Below, piece by piece: positions 33,636 to 45,000 of a stretch of DNA of 64,000 nt. The first letter of the stretch is position 1. Each line of letters opens with the position of its first letter. Both the position numbers and the translations under genes were made by a program. The stretch comes from Panicum virgatum. Taxonomy: Eukaryota; Streptophyta; Magnoliopsida; Poales; Poaceae. Under the pieces are notes generated by a model that was given only the letters and a program-made list of their open reading frames with translations, did no database searches and was not told the DNA's origin. The DNA is taken from NCBI RefSeq assembly GCF_016808335.1, contig NC_053145.1, positions 26,981,120 through 27,045,119 of the forward strand, read 5' to 3'.

Positions 33636-34840
33636 TGTAACACCCTAATTTAAATTTCAGCATTTTATAATAAATTTAATGAGCTTTATTTAGTTTTCTA
33701 AGGTTTATTGTGTTAGTATTGCATTTAATCTAAATTTTTGTTCCTTAAGTAATTAAAATTTTATCATAGGTTTAAATTTTGGTGTTGCATTCATGCTGGT
33801 GCATAATTTTTAATTGCTTGAGTGAGGTTTGAATTCAAATTTGTATTTGAATTCAAACTTTGTTTGAATTAGAAATAGAAGAGAGAGAGAGTAAAAAGAA
33901 ATAGAAAGAGAAAGAAAAAAAAAACCAAACCCAGCATCCAGCCCAAAACCCGAAGTGGCCTAGCCCGCCACCTCCTTTTCCTTTTCTTACGTGTGTGTTA
34001 GGTCTGCCTGGCCAGGTTAACAAATTCGATTCGAATCGTCTGCTTCTCACAGTTTGGGACTGCTTGATCCCTTTGCCACACAGAGTAATAAGAGCAACAT
34101 CATTTATGATCAATCTTGATGTTTGCTTAAAGTTCTACCATGATTGAATAGTAGTTGCTTACATAGAATGGTTAATCAACTATAATCTTGGAAGCTAAAA
34201 TTTGAAAGTAAGGACCTACTCTTTATTGCTTTTCAGCAAAAGGAAAACCAGAGCCTCACAAAACCCTGCATAGTCTAGTTAGGTGGGCTACGTATACCCG
34301 TTGACGGTTAAGTCTTGCTGAGTATTAGAATACTCAGCCTTGCTGTTGAAAACCTTTTCAGGTATGAGTTTTGAAGAGCAGATCGCTAGCTTGACCTATC
34401 CCTGCTCTTTGCCTCCTGGCTGGTCCGTAGAGTGGGATACGTCTTCGGCCAGCAATGACCCTGACGAGTGATACCATGCTTGGGCTAGCATGGTATACTT
34501 TTGCGATGTGTTGTAGTCGTCGTGTATTATCTTCCGCTGTTTAAACTCTGAAGCTTTACACTTATGACTTGTATAACTGGTTTACTAAGTTTGGTTTTGT
34601 AATAATGGTTTGAACTGGTTTGTATTCACTTCTTTGCCTGTGTTGTAAAATTGTGGTTGTAATATCTCTGGACTCGCCTTCGTGCGGGGTATTCTTGTTC
34701 GATCCGAGAATCGGTGGTTGTATCGGGACGTTACCCGACAGACCAAGAATTGTTCCGTTTGAAGTGCGTTTGTGTCGGTGTTGCCTTTATGGTGATGGCC
34801 TGCGCACTTGAGCCGGGATAATTCATGTGGTTCTGCCATA
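33636..34840 (+). repeat. Solo or truncated Tekay-type LTR (~1.2 kb)
   Basis: Begins tgtaacaccctaa like the LTR at 42091 and ends ggttctgccata, close to the ggcggttctgccaca ends at 45279 and 60741. The last ~640 bp (from ~34200) follow those LTRs closely; the first part differs. The flanks (caaaa, gttta) are not duplicates, so it is either a recombined LTR or a truncated element. Confidence 0.75.
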
Positions 34841-36443
34841 GTTTACCGGCTTGTTCTTCTTGAAAGACGCAGAAGCCTTTGGTGGGATGCGGTAGTTGGA
34901 AGGACTGTAAGCCTCGACTTCCTCACGCTCCTTTCTCCTTGAGATGATGACATTACGTGCGTCGCGACCAACATTGATCACGTTGCGGAGGTCACAATTG
35001 GAGTAGTCGTAGTTGTCGCCCTGCTGTTCCTGCTAGCTGTTGGCGAGGCGCTGGTGCCTGAATGCCCTCTTCTGGTTAAGCAGGCGACGACGCTCGTAAA
35101 GATCTTCTGCAGGGTGCTGTTCTTCCAATTGCACAGTGACTATCACTGCTGGAGGAGGTGCAGGAGGATCTTGCTTGGTTGTAGCTTGGGTTTCTGTGAT
35201 TGTGGGAGGAGTAGTTTCCATGTTGTCGGAAAGGTACTCGTCGAAATCATCAGAATTGTAGTCGTCAAGGTTGAGACGCTCCGTGGGATCATCCTTAGGT
35301 TCTTGGACTTCGGAGATGCGAACCATGAGGATTTCACGGCAAAGATCTTGAATCTCTTGGTCTTGTTTGCTTGATGACGGGTCTAGAGGGTTGCTTTGCT
35401 GGAAGGGCAGATCCGTTGGCTGCGAGCCAGAGGTGTTGGGATATTGTGTCTTCCTTAGGTGCATTGTCCGTCCTTGCGGTGTTGCATATATGACCAAGTT
35501 AGGGAGGGAGTCCTGGTCGGTCTTGGAGTTCTTAGTCGAGTTGGACTCGACTTGTTTGCTATACTAGATTACGTCATCCAGTTCGTCCTCTGAGTTGGAC
35601 GAGTACTTGGATTCGAAATCGGTTAGTCCACCGATTTTAGAATATGTGTGTTTTGGGTGAGCGAGAAGCGGGATGCCCATCTCCACGCGGAGGGCATTCT
35701 CGTTCATCCAATGTAGCCATGATTGAGTGGGAGTCAATCCCTCAGGCTCCTTAATCCAGAGTTTATCGAAGTTCGACTTGCTGGATTGTTCCGGAGCTTT
35801 GGTTTTTCCCTTTTTAAGCTTGGCCAGTTCCCAAAGAGCGTTAGCATGTTTGGGTCGATTGGCCATAGCATCCATGAACAAGTCGACGTTATCTGACCAG
35901 TCGTCGATCTTGGAATCTACTCGATCGATCCCTGAGAGTATATCACCCGACCTTTTCTGTGGTGGGTTCAACACTTCTGTGTTCTGCTGTGATATAGATG
36001 AGCTAAGAGTAGTTTCTGCAAGTTTGGTGCAGCCCTCTATTGATCGTGAAACTCGATCTACTCCATCAAGTAGTTCTGAGTTGTTGATGATCTTGGGGCA
36101 TTTGATCGTCTTGAGATGAGTCAAGTATTTTCCAAGGGTTTCGGAAAAGTGAGTTTTTTCGGTATCAGAGTTTGTATCGGACTCGGCTAACTCGAGAATT
36201 CGAGTTGGAGTCGACACATTTTCTGCTTTATCCGAAACAAGTTCGAGTAGAACTCTTTTTCGACGAGATCCGCAGATTTGCGGATGTCGGCGAGTTGGGG
36301 GGGGGGATCTTCGGCTTAGGCGAGTTGGTTGTGACAAGGTAGCTAGAAAAGCCGCCCGATCCGTTAGCCATGCAAGCCCAGGAACCGAAGACGAGGGTCG
36401 TGCCTTCAGGCACGTTGTTGGCATCACTTGATCCGGCCATCAT
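34841..36443 (-). pseudogene. Gag-like ORF of the Tat-like element, broken
   Basis: The minus-strand ATG at 36443 lies 44 bp inside the 5' LTR and opens MAGSSDANNVPEGTTLVFGS. The frame is lost at a run of ten G (36297-36306). The next frame runs from there to a stop at 35564-35566 and on, in the same frame, to ~35033 and the edge at 34841. It contains LSGIDRVDSKIDDWSDNVD, a long hydrophilic stretch, an acidic segment (DDYNSDDFDEYLSDNMETT) and a basic end. No CCHC knuckle or protease is left. This is the position and style of the gag region in unclassified grass gypsy elements; no precise domain was identified. Confidence 0.6.
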
Positions 36444-36466
36444 ATTCGCCGATGAACTTGCCGAAT

Positions 36467-36486
36467 CCCCTACTTGGCGCGCCAGC
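36467..36486 (-). other. Post-LTR signature, probable primer-binding region
   Basis: Minus-strand GCTGGCGCGCCAAGTAGGGG directly follows the LTR end, as TGGCGCGCCA...GTAGGGG does in many grass gypsy elements. The primer tRNA was not determined. Confidence 0.65.
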
Positions 36487-36902
36487 TATCGGTGTTTACT
36501 GCCAAGCCTGCTCAGGGATACCCTTAGCAGTAAGGTTTGTAGGTAGGGATTGACTGCTCTGGAACTCGATGGTGCAAGGAACACAAAGATTTAGACAGGT
36601 TCGGTCCACGAGTTTGTGTAATACCCTATGTCTTGTGTGGTTTGTATTGCCTTAGGTGTTGATAATTGTTTGGAGGGGGTCCCTGCCTGCCCTTATATAT
36701 CCGGGGGGACAGGGTTACATGGAAAGTCCTAGCCGAGTACAGTTGGAGTCCTACTACAACACAATCGGGTAGTTTCCTTTGTACTGCAGCTAGTTCTACG
36801 CCTACTCGGGTAGTTACAAAAGAGGTAAGGTACATCCAAGAGCTATTCCTAACTATAGAATATTCTATGCCTATAAGCAGTCCCGCTACCCCGGGTCTCA
36901 CA
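36487..36902 (-). repeat. 5' LTR of the Tat-like element (416 bp)
   Basis: On the minus strand it begins TGTGAGACCCGGGGTAGCGG at 36902 and ends ...AAACACCGATA at 36487. An ATATATAAGG core promoter lies at ~36692-36701, with the presumed start of transcription in gggaccccctcc just after it. It is 46 bp longer than the left LTR. The right flank is satellite DNA. Confidence 0.85.
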
Positions 36903-38187
36903 GACCCTAACCTCATGTTTTGGTGTGTTTCGTACCATTTGGGTGCATTTAGGACAGTTTCGTTACTGCACGAACCTCAGTGCAAAACGGGCCGAACTGG
37001 TGCAATTAATGCAAAAGTTCGTGCCATAAAGTCGCGTTTGTAATTTTCGCAACAAGCACACCCGGTACACACCATTGGACCCTAAACTCATGTTTTTATG
37101 TGTTTCATACCGATTGGGTGCGATCATTTCGTTACTGCACGAAAGTTGGTCTAGAATGGGCCAATATAGTGCAATTAATGCAAAAGGTCTTCCAATGAAG
37201 TCGTGTCGGTGTTATTCGCAATGAACATAGCCGATTCACACCGTTGGACCATAAACACATGTTTTGGTGCATTTTGTTTTGGGTGCATTTGGTACCGTAT
37301 CGTTACCGCATGAAACTCGGTGCAAAACGAGCCGAACTGGAACAATTATGCGAAGATTCCTGCCATGAAGTCGCATCGGAATTTTTCATAATGAATGCAC
37401 CCGATCCCCACCATTGGACTCTAAACTCTTGTTTTACTACATTTTCTACCGTCTGGTTGTATTTGGGACCGTTTCTTTACTGCCCAAAACTAGGTGCAAA
37501 AGGGGCCGAACTGGTGCAATTAATGCAAAACTTTGTGCGACGTAGGAATTTTTCGCAACAATCGCAACTTATCTGCACCATTCGACCCAAAACTCAAGTT
37601 TTCATGCATCTTGTAATGTTTGGGTGCATTTGGGACCATTTCGTCACTGCATGAAACTCGATGCAGCATATTAATGCAAAAGTTCGTGCCACATAGTTGT
37701 GTCGGTTTTTTGAAACGAACGCGCCCGATCCACACCATTGGACCTTAAACTCATGTTTTGGTGTGTTTTGTACCATTTCGGTGCATTTGGGATAGTTTGG
37801 TTGCACCACAAAAGTCGGTGTAGAATGGGGCCGAACTGGTGCAATTAATGCAAACTTTCGTGCCATGAAGTCGCATCGTAATTTTTCCAAATGAATGCAG
37901 CCGATCCTCACCATTCGTCTCTAAACTCATATATTGGTGCATTTCATACTGTTTGGCTGCATGTGAGACCATTTCTGTACGACACAATACAATATGCAAA
38001 ACGGGCCGAAATCTTGCAATTAATGCAAAAGTACGTGCCACGAAGTCGTGTAGGAATTTTTCGCAACGACCGCTCCCAACCCACATCAATAGACCCTAAC
38101 CTCATGTTTTAGTGCGTTTCATACCATCTGGGTGCATTTGGGATAGTTTCGTTACTACACGAAACTCAGTGCAAAACGGGCCGAACT
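36903..38187 (+). repeat. CentC-like centromeric satellite, ~7.6 diverged monomers of ~170 bp
   Basis: The phrase (g)accctaaactcatgttt returns at 36904, 37079, 37248, 37418, 37585, 37742, 37918 and 38093, giving spacings of 175, 169, 170, 167, 157, 176 and 175 bp. Shared monomer segments include gtttcgttactgcacgaaa, gggccgaactggtgcaatta, atgcaaaagttcgtgcca and gaatttttcgcaacga. These recall the maize CentC/grass centromere satellite family, read from memory. Monomers differ substantially from each other, as expected at the edge of an array rather than in a homogenised core. Short frames here are meaningless. Confidence 0.85.
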
Positions 38188-38615
38188 CACCTAGGATTGA
38201 GGTTGAGTAGGCGCTATTCCTCTCGAAAATGCACCTGGACGGGAGCCCGTCTGGGTTCACGCGATCTAGGGGGTTGGCCAACCCCAGATGGAACTCCCCC
38301 AGGCCCTACTTCCTCTAGCTGGCTGACAGGTGGGTCCTGGTCTTATCCCTTTGGTGCATGTGCTTTGATGCGCTCATTTCCTATGGTTTGTCGGCCCTTT
38401 TTGTAAGTGAAACGCAGGATTGGATCATTTGTGCATTTGTTCTGCATTACTTGTGTTTTCATTTGTATTTCAACTATGGGTGCCTGCAGATCACAATTCA
38501 CCAAAACTCGTGAAACATGATTAGACATAAGTCCTACAACTAAATTTGGCGATGAAATGTTATGAAAAGCTGCAGAGGTTGACGGTTGATTTTCATGACT
38601 TAAAGACCGTCAACA
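38188..38615 (-). repeat. Athila-like LTR stub
   Basis: Read on the minus strand from 38615 it begins TGTTGACGGTCTTTAAGTC and forms the same tip hairpin (GTTGACGGT / ACCGTCAAC) as the LTR at 20496. No polypurine tract follows at 38616, so it is a truncated or solo piece. The left border with the satellite is abrupt. Confidence 0.6.
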
Positions 38616-39299
38616 GCGGGCCAGGCATGCGCTTACTAGCAGCGAGGCACGGCCGCATCTCTGGGGGTGCGCTAGACGGTGGCGAGGCGTGGCGGGCGGA
38701 GAACAACGGCGATGCGCAACTAGTCGGGCATGGGAGATGGCGGCGAGGCACGACCAGTCATGCTGAGGACGGCGATGAGGCGTGACTGCGCAGGGTGCAG
38801 AATAGCGGCGAGATGCGCCACCAGGATTGGCACCGCAACACGAATGGGCTATACGGGCTATCGGGCCGGCACGATTAGGCCTGTCATGGCTAACGGGCCT
38901 TCATGTCGTGCCTGGGCTGAGATCTTGGCACGTAGGCCGGCCCGATCCAGCACGAATAAGTAATCGAGCCAATGATGCCAGGCCGAGTTGGGTCGGGTCC
39001 AGGGCGTGCCGTGCTTGGCGGCCCAAATGGCTAACTGTACTGAGAACATTAATACTGTACATAACTACATACCTCCTTCATTGTCACTATTTTCTTGATT
39101 TTGCAAAGTTCAAAACTCTATTCAACAAATAAGAAAATGTTAAATAAACATATAATAAATACTTATGCTCCCACATAGGTATTATTGTTTTGCTATTTCA
39201 AGCTGTCTCAGATTTTATTCATTCATTTACTAGAACCATGAGATATGTTGAGCATGACATATAGGATTATTGACTGATCAATGTTTTACTAGATGACAT
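38616..39299. other. Unassigned DNA with CGGCACG/GGGCC-rich segment
   Basis: Positions 38616-38815 are GC-rich with a repeated ggcgaggc(g/a)tg phrase. Positions 38820-39030 contain gccggcacgattaggcctg-like phrases of a widespread grass repeat of unknown type. Positions 39040-39299 are AT-rich. No gene is supported. Confidence 0.4.
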
Positions 39300-39778
39300 T
39301 GTTGATGCTAAATTGGCCAACATACAAGTGCTAGAACACGTGGATCGCAATAATCAGGTCACCAGCTATGAAACCCGGCGACCAGTCAGACCGGTCAAAT
39401 GTAGAAAACACCGCAAAACCTTAAACCTCAAGCTCGGGAGGGACCCGTCGGAGCTTGAAGATCTAGGGTTGTCTTGGAGTCGGCAGGCCACCCAAGATGC
39501 CCTTGAACGCCGTAGAGACGAGCAAAGAATAGCACGAGATTGGAAAAGCTAGGGTTTGAGGAAAATTAGGAAAAGTGCAAATTGATTGATTCGATTGGGC
39601 AGAAGGACCTCAATCGGCTGTGGCCTTTATAATTATAGGCCGGGGAAGATGTACCCCTTCCAAATTGAGTTACAAATGTATTCCAAAATACAAATCTAAC
39701 TCGACTCGGACTGTACAGGCCCAGACCAGTCTGTCCAGTCCGGTCGGCCTCGTTGTTTGCCAATTTTGGTTGCCAACA
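39300..39778 (-). repeat. 3' LTR of the outer Tat element (479 bp) with polypurine tract
   Basis: On the minus strand it starts TGTTGGCAACCAAAATTGGC at 39778 and ends ...AGCATCAACA at 39300 (TGTTG/CAACA termini). The polypurine tract AAAAAGGCAGGGGGGGCATA lies directly upstream (39779-39798). A promoter-like ctataattataaagg is present near 39632. ACCGGTC-type motifs lie near 39376-39400 and 39715-39748. Confidence 0.8.
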
Positions 39779-39908
39779 TATGCCCCCCCTGCCTTTTTAG
39801 TGAGCTTTGCAAGCCAAAAAGCAAGTACCAGAAACTAGCCTAGATACATGAATTAACACAGAAAATACAAGGCTACAAATAATGCTAAGGGCGATACTCT
39901 ATATGGCC

Positions 39909-41364
39909 GTCTTCGTCTTCAAGCATCTTGCCACACGCTGGGATAATATTTCTTCAAGTATCTTCCATTAAGATCCCATGGAAGACGTTCTCCTTGCATC
40001 GTCTCCACCAAATAAGAGTTATCGATGATAACCTTGATGATCTTGTACGGTCCTTCTTAACTCGGCGACCACTTGCTGAACTTATTGCTCTTTGTCCCAA
40101 GAGGTAATATTGTTTTCCATACCAGCTCACCAACCGGAAAAGATTTGGCTCTTACCTTCTTGTTGTAAGCTCAAGCCACCCGAAGCTTATCCTTCTCAAT
40201 CTCCTTTAAAGCTTGTAGCTGCTTATCATTTACTTCATCAATATTGTCCATCATCAAGTCATAGTAATCAACAGCGGTAAGGTCATTTTGTTTAGCTAAT
40301 CTATAAGCGTCCAGATTCACCTCAACGGGCAAAACAGCCTCTTGACCATATACAAGCTCAAAAGGAGTAACCTTAGTAGCACCATGTCTAGATATACGAT
40401 GAGCCCGCAATGCTTCAGATAATACCTCATGCCACCTCCTGGGATTCTCCTCTATCTTCTTCTTGATAAGCTTTATCAAAACCTTATTACTAGACTCGGC
40501 CTGACCATTGGCCTGAGCATAGTATGGAGATGAATTGAGTATCTTGATCTTATAAGATTCGGCAAAATCACGTACCTCCTTTGTAATGAATGATGAACCT
40601 TGATCCGATGTCAAAGTTTGAGGAATACCGAATCTACGAATAATATTTTCCGTAATAAACTCGATTACCTCCAGATGTGTCATATTCTTCAAAGGAACCG
40701 ATTCGGTCCATTTAGTGAAGTAATCCGTAGCAACCGACACTAAGCGATGTCCCTTTGAAGAAGGGGGATTAATCTGACCAATGAAATTCAATCCCCAACC
40801 TCTGAACGGCCATGGCTTGATAGTAGGATGCAATAACACAGCAGGCACTAATTTAACATTACCAAACCATTGACATTCCTCACACCCATTATAATATCTG
40901 AAACAATCTGCCATCATAGTTAGCCAATAAAAACCGGCTCTCCTAAGCAACCACTTCATTTTAGGAGCCGATTGATGTGTACAACAGATGCCTTCATGAA
41001 CTTCCCCCTTGGCAATACGGGCCTGATCAGAATCTAAGCATTTGAGAAGTACATCTTCAGCGGTCCGACGATAAAGCTCATCATCGATCAAAATATACTT
41101 AAACGCCAAATGCTGAATATTCCTCTCTGCACCATGACCAGGGTCCTTTAAATACGTCACAATAGGCACCCTCCAATCAGCAACCTCGGCCTTCCCTTTA
41201 GAATTGGAAACAATGGCCGACTTGCTATTTTCAGCAGCCAGACTGGTCAGACCAATCTCTGGACCGGTCAGACCGGTCTGGGCGGTCAGACCGGTCGGAG
41301 CATCCGGTCTGACCAGTTTGTCCAGAACCAGCAACTCGGTTGTTGCTTGCATCGGCTTTCTCAT
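39909..41364 (-). pseudogene. Integrase of the outer Tat element
   Basis: The minus-strand frame from 41364 contains the zinc-binding region (HQSAPKMKWLLRRAGFYW ... CEECQ), the catalytic core with the first Asp in VSVATDYFTKWTE, the second in LTSDQGSSF and the Glu in NGQAESSNK, then the C-terminal region. In-frame stops occur at 40171-40173 and near 40056; the C-terminal part continues to ~39909. An insert of ACCGGTC-derived residues (LVRPDAPTGLTAQTGLTGP) precedes the zinc region. The product would join retroelement DNA to the genome; this copy is inactive. Confidence 0.85.
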
Positions 41365-41448
41365 GTTAAAATATTTCTTAGTAATATTGTAGCCAGATGC
41401 TTGCTGAGCCAGAGCATTTGCCTTCTTATTCCTCTCTCTTGGAATATG

Positions 41449-41841
41449 TCAAATTACAAATTCATCAAAGCAAAAGATAATATCAAGGCATCTATCAAGA
41501 TATGCATTTAATGATCCATTGTAACATTGACATACCTTGGATACTTGCTGCACCACCAGAAATGAATCACCATAAGCTTCCACATGTTTAACACCCATTG
41601 ATTCCAAGAATTCCAAGCCAAATAGAAGTGCTTCATATTCAACTTGGTTATTCGTGCGTTCTTCTTCCAACCGGTTTGAAAAATCAAAAATAGTGCCACT
41701 CGGAGAAATTAGAATGGCACCAATCCCTTGACCATCATCACAAGCCGATCCATCAAAGAACAACTTCCATGGTGTGCAAGTAACATAGCCGTCTTCCAAA
41801 TCATGCTCATCATTAATCCGAAGTTCAACAATAAATTCCAC
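41449..41841 (-). pseudogene. Archaeal-type RNase H domain of the outer Tat element
   Basis: The frame shows KLFFDGSACDDGQGIGAIL, NNQVEYEALLFGLEFLESMG and EAYGDSFLVVQQV, that is the D-E-D metal-binding residues of an RNase H fold of the archaeal type. It reads in the same frame as the integrase, with a stop at 41449-41451 between them. This additional RNase H is known from Tat elements and is distinct from the conventional RNase H encoded next to RT. Confidence 0.85.
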
Positions 41842-41864
41842 TACAATTTAGCCTCTAAAAGCTC

Positions 41865-42090
41865 TCAAAGATTCATAGGCCAAATCATATTCAACAAGCG
41901 CATAAGCCCATTTTCCATTCTACCACTCAAAATCGGCTTTTGAAGCATATACTTAATAACATCGGCTTGACAAGTAACTATGCAAGTACTAGATAAGAGA
42001 TAATGCCTCAACTTGGTACAAGCATAATACAATGATAACCATAACTTCTCAATAAATGTATACCTTGTTTCCGCATCAATAAGCCGTCGG
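41865..42090 (-). pseudogene. C-terminal part of conventional RNase H, interrupted at 42090
   Basis: Contains RLIDAETRYTFIEK, LSLYYACTKLRHYLLSS and KYMLQKPILSGRM, typical of RNase H in this lineage. A frameshift near 41925 separates it from the following archaeal-type RNase H. Its N-terminal continuation lies at 60747-60925, on the other side of the Tekay insertion; the two borders share the 5-bp GTCGG duplication. Confidence 0.85.
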
Positions 42091-45000
42091 TGTAACACCC
42101 TAGGAGTCTGCACAGTAGTTGTGTATATTTTATATGCATCATGTGCTTGAATTGCTTGAAAAAGGACCTTTTTGTAAATATAAAGGTTATATGTGTAATT
42201 ATGATTTTATGCAAGGTCCTTTCTATAGTTATTTTTGAATATAGCTTTTGTGGAGGGTGCTTTTGCAAAATTTCAGTGCATTTATTTCATGGCAGCAAAT
42301 TTTGCTTTTAAGTCTGTGTTTGAAGTGAATTTGCTTTGAAAAAGACAAAATTCCTAGAATTCAAAATCCCTTCAATGTTTTTAATTTTAGCTCTCGAATC
42401 TTTGGTCAAATAAATTTTTGCACAGCATCAAAGTTGTAGATCTTGAAAAGTTGAACAACTTTCATGTTGGGCACTTTTTCATTTGAGTTTTGGTTTAAAA
42501 GTTATTTCTTGTTTACAGAGTGGTCCCTAGAATTTTTGGAAATTGCAAAACAGCCCTTTTCTTCCACCTCCAGCTCCCTGCTCTGTTTTTCCACCGCCGA
42601 CCGACAGCGCCGCCCGCCGGCGCAGTGGAGAGCCTTCCCGGCCACCTCTTCCGTCGCGCTGGCGCCCACGCGTCGCGCCGCTCCTCCTCCCCCTCCTGTT
42701 GCCTCGCGTTTGAGCCCCCCGGCCGTGCCACGCGTGCCGCCGAGCCCAGAAGCGTCCGCGCCGCCGCCACCTCGCCGTCGCGCTGGCTAGCCCGCTGCAG
42801 AAGCCGCCGCCCTCTTCTAGCGAGCGCCCGAGCACTACAAGAGCCCCAGAAATCCATTCCTCTCTCTCTTTTGCATTCCCCTCGCTCTCACACCGCAGAA
42901 TGCTGCCGCTGCACCGCTTGAACGCCGGCAAGCTCACCCCACCGCGGAGCCGCCACTGCAGACCCAATCCGCCCGCGCTGACCCGTCCTTTAGCCGCGCC
43001 TCGACCTCGCGCAGCTCCCCAGCCCTTTTCCCTCGCCCAAACCCCACCGGAGCCACCCCGCCGCCGTGCTCCGAGCTCCACCGGCCGCTGCTCGCCGTGG
43101 ACCGACCTCCTCCCGCCTTCATTTCGCGACCCAAGAGCATCCAGAGAACCGCCTCGACTTCCTCTCCGTTTTCCCCAACCTACCCCTCGCCGCCGGTGAG
43201 CCCCTCGTCGGGATTTGGCCGGTCAAACCTCGCCTCCCCTCTCTGAACCGGCCCAGGGACCTCGGGTTGAAAGAAAGAAAACCCCAGGGGGTTATTTGAA
43301 TAGACCTAGACTCAGATGAATAGTGCATTTAGGGACTTCTTTGTTATGTTTTTCAGTGAACTTTGAAATTCAATATCAATTCGTAGAAAATTCGTAAAAT
43401 ATCAAATCTTGATGTTTTGGAATCCTCTTGAAGAGATCTATGCAGTAGGATCATAATATGTTAGGCTTTAGTTGCAAGTTTTTGCTGTAGATTTTGATTT
43501 GTGTTACTAGTGCATAAATATTAGTTGTTTTTATCTTTTTCTTAAATACTGTTTGAAGCCTTATGTTGCAATGAAATTTTTATGGTGAATTACTCATATG
43601 AATATAGTGTTGCTATAAAAATTTCGTGCTCAGTTCTTATGTGTAGATTTTTCTTTGATTTAATCCTTGTTTAATAGACTTTACTCATGGTAAATATTTT
43701 ATTTTCTTAATAAATCATGAAAATTTTTCTTCATATTCTCCTTGAGTATCTTAGCTTGTCAAGGAAGTTTGAGCATCATTTCATGGCTATATCAGGAGCT
43801 AAAAATAAATCTTCCTAATCTGTTGTCTATTTTTTTTATTTTCTCATAGTTATTTCTATGTAGATAAAATCATGAAAACTTCACAGTAGCTAAATCATCC
43901 CTGTGTAGACCTACTGTTAGATTTTGAGCTTCTGTTTTGCTTTAGTTTGAGCTGTACAATTCAAACTTGTTCTAGGTGTTGTCTGAATTAATAATTTGTT
44001 GTGAATAAATGGCTGCATTTCTTGGCATGATTTTTACAGGGTAGCTTAATCTGTTCATGTTATGTTTAGGGTAATTTTTTCTAAATTTATTTCTGTTTGT
44101 GTTTTGAGTTGTTGATTTATTAGCAAACCATGACGTGCTTGTTATAAAAAACCACCCCCACTTGTTTATGAAGTTAGTCAACTTCATTTGTGATGTTGAT
44201 CATGATGCCTTGTGTAGTTAGATTTGTTAGTTAACTACTCTATAAACGATTGCCCATGTGTGTTTATAATAATGTTCTTGCATTACATGTAGATACGACT
44301 GCTTTGTCGGACGGGACGTACGAGCTGATCCCGGAGTCTGACGGAGGTGATCCAGAAGTCCAGGTGAACGCCGCTGAACTAACTGAAGCCCCAAACCAAA
44401 GTTCGGAAGAGCCTAGAGCTGAAATAGTTAGCGACTACCGAGAAGGCAAGCCCCGGACATAACCTATAATTCAAATTATTCTCATTTACTGTTATTATTT
44501 ACTTGTGCATTTACAGTTCTTAGGATTTGAATTGAAACCCTAGATGCATGATCCTAGGAACCTATGTACTAAACACTAGACCTGAGTTCGACTACTTGCT
44601 AAGCTTATAGGACCGGTAAAAGTCGAGTGATTGCCTGTCACTCGCGAGCTTTATAGGAATTGCTTGTTTACTTTGCATAGTCTAGCTACCAGAGCCTCAC
44701 AGAACCTTGCATAGTCTAGCTACAGTGGGTTAAGTAGACCCGTGGGCGGTTAAGTCTTGCTGAGTATTAAATACTCAGCCTTGCTGTTGAAACCCTTTTT
44801 CAGGTATGAGTTTTGAGGATCAGATCGCTAGCTTGACCTATCCATGCTCTTTGCCTCCTGGCTGGTCCGTAGAGTGGGACACGTCTTCGACCGGCAATGG
44901 CTATGACGAGTGATACCATGCTTGGGCTAGCCTGGTATCCTTTTGCGACGTGTTGTAGCCGTCGTATTTTATCTTCCGCTGTCTAAACTCTGAACTTAAG

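Larger units (their letters stand above)
23504..36902 (-). mobile_element. Tat-like LTR retrotransposon with antisense gene, disrupted
   Basis: Two related short LTRs in the same orientation bound this 13.4-kb block. The left one (23504-23873) has a polypurine tract on its right side, so it is the 3' LTR of a minus-strand element. The right one (36487-36902) is followed on its left by GCTGGCGCGCCAAGTAGGGG and a gag-like ORF, so it is the 5' LTR. The pol region is missing; DNA from other elements fills 28213-34840. A plus-strand multi-exon ORF (25582-28212) lies between the lost pol and the 3' LTR, where Tat elements can carry an antisense extra ORF. The flanks do not share a 5-bp duplication (agcgg on the left, gaccc on the right), so one end may have been rearranged. 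Confidence 0.75.

Noticed and set aside
23504..36902. Two independent insertions instead of one Tat-like element
   Set aside because: Considered because the flanks lack a matching 5-bp duplication; the polypurine tract beside the left LTR and the post-LTR signature beside the right LTR both face inward, which fits one element better. Not fully excluded.
37244..38112. ORFs of 70-136 codons in the satellite
   Set aside because: They repeat with the ~170-bp monomer and result from tandem DNA, not from a gene.
42464..43328. Long overlapping ORFs on both strands in the GC-rich LTR block (also 53107-53570 and 57770-58340)
   Set aside because: All frames are open because of high GC content; peptides are low-complexity Pro/Arg/Ala and differ between LTR copies through frameshifts.
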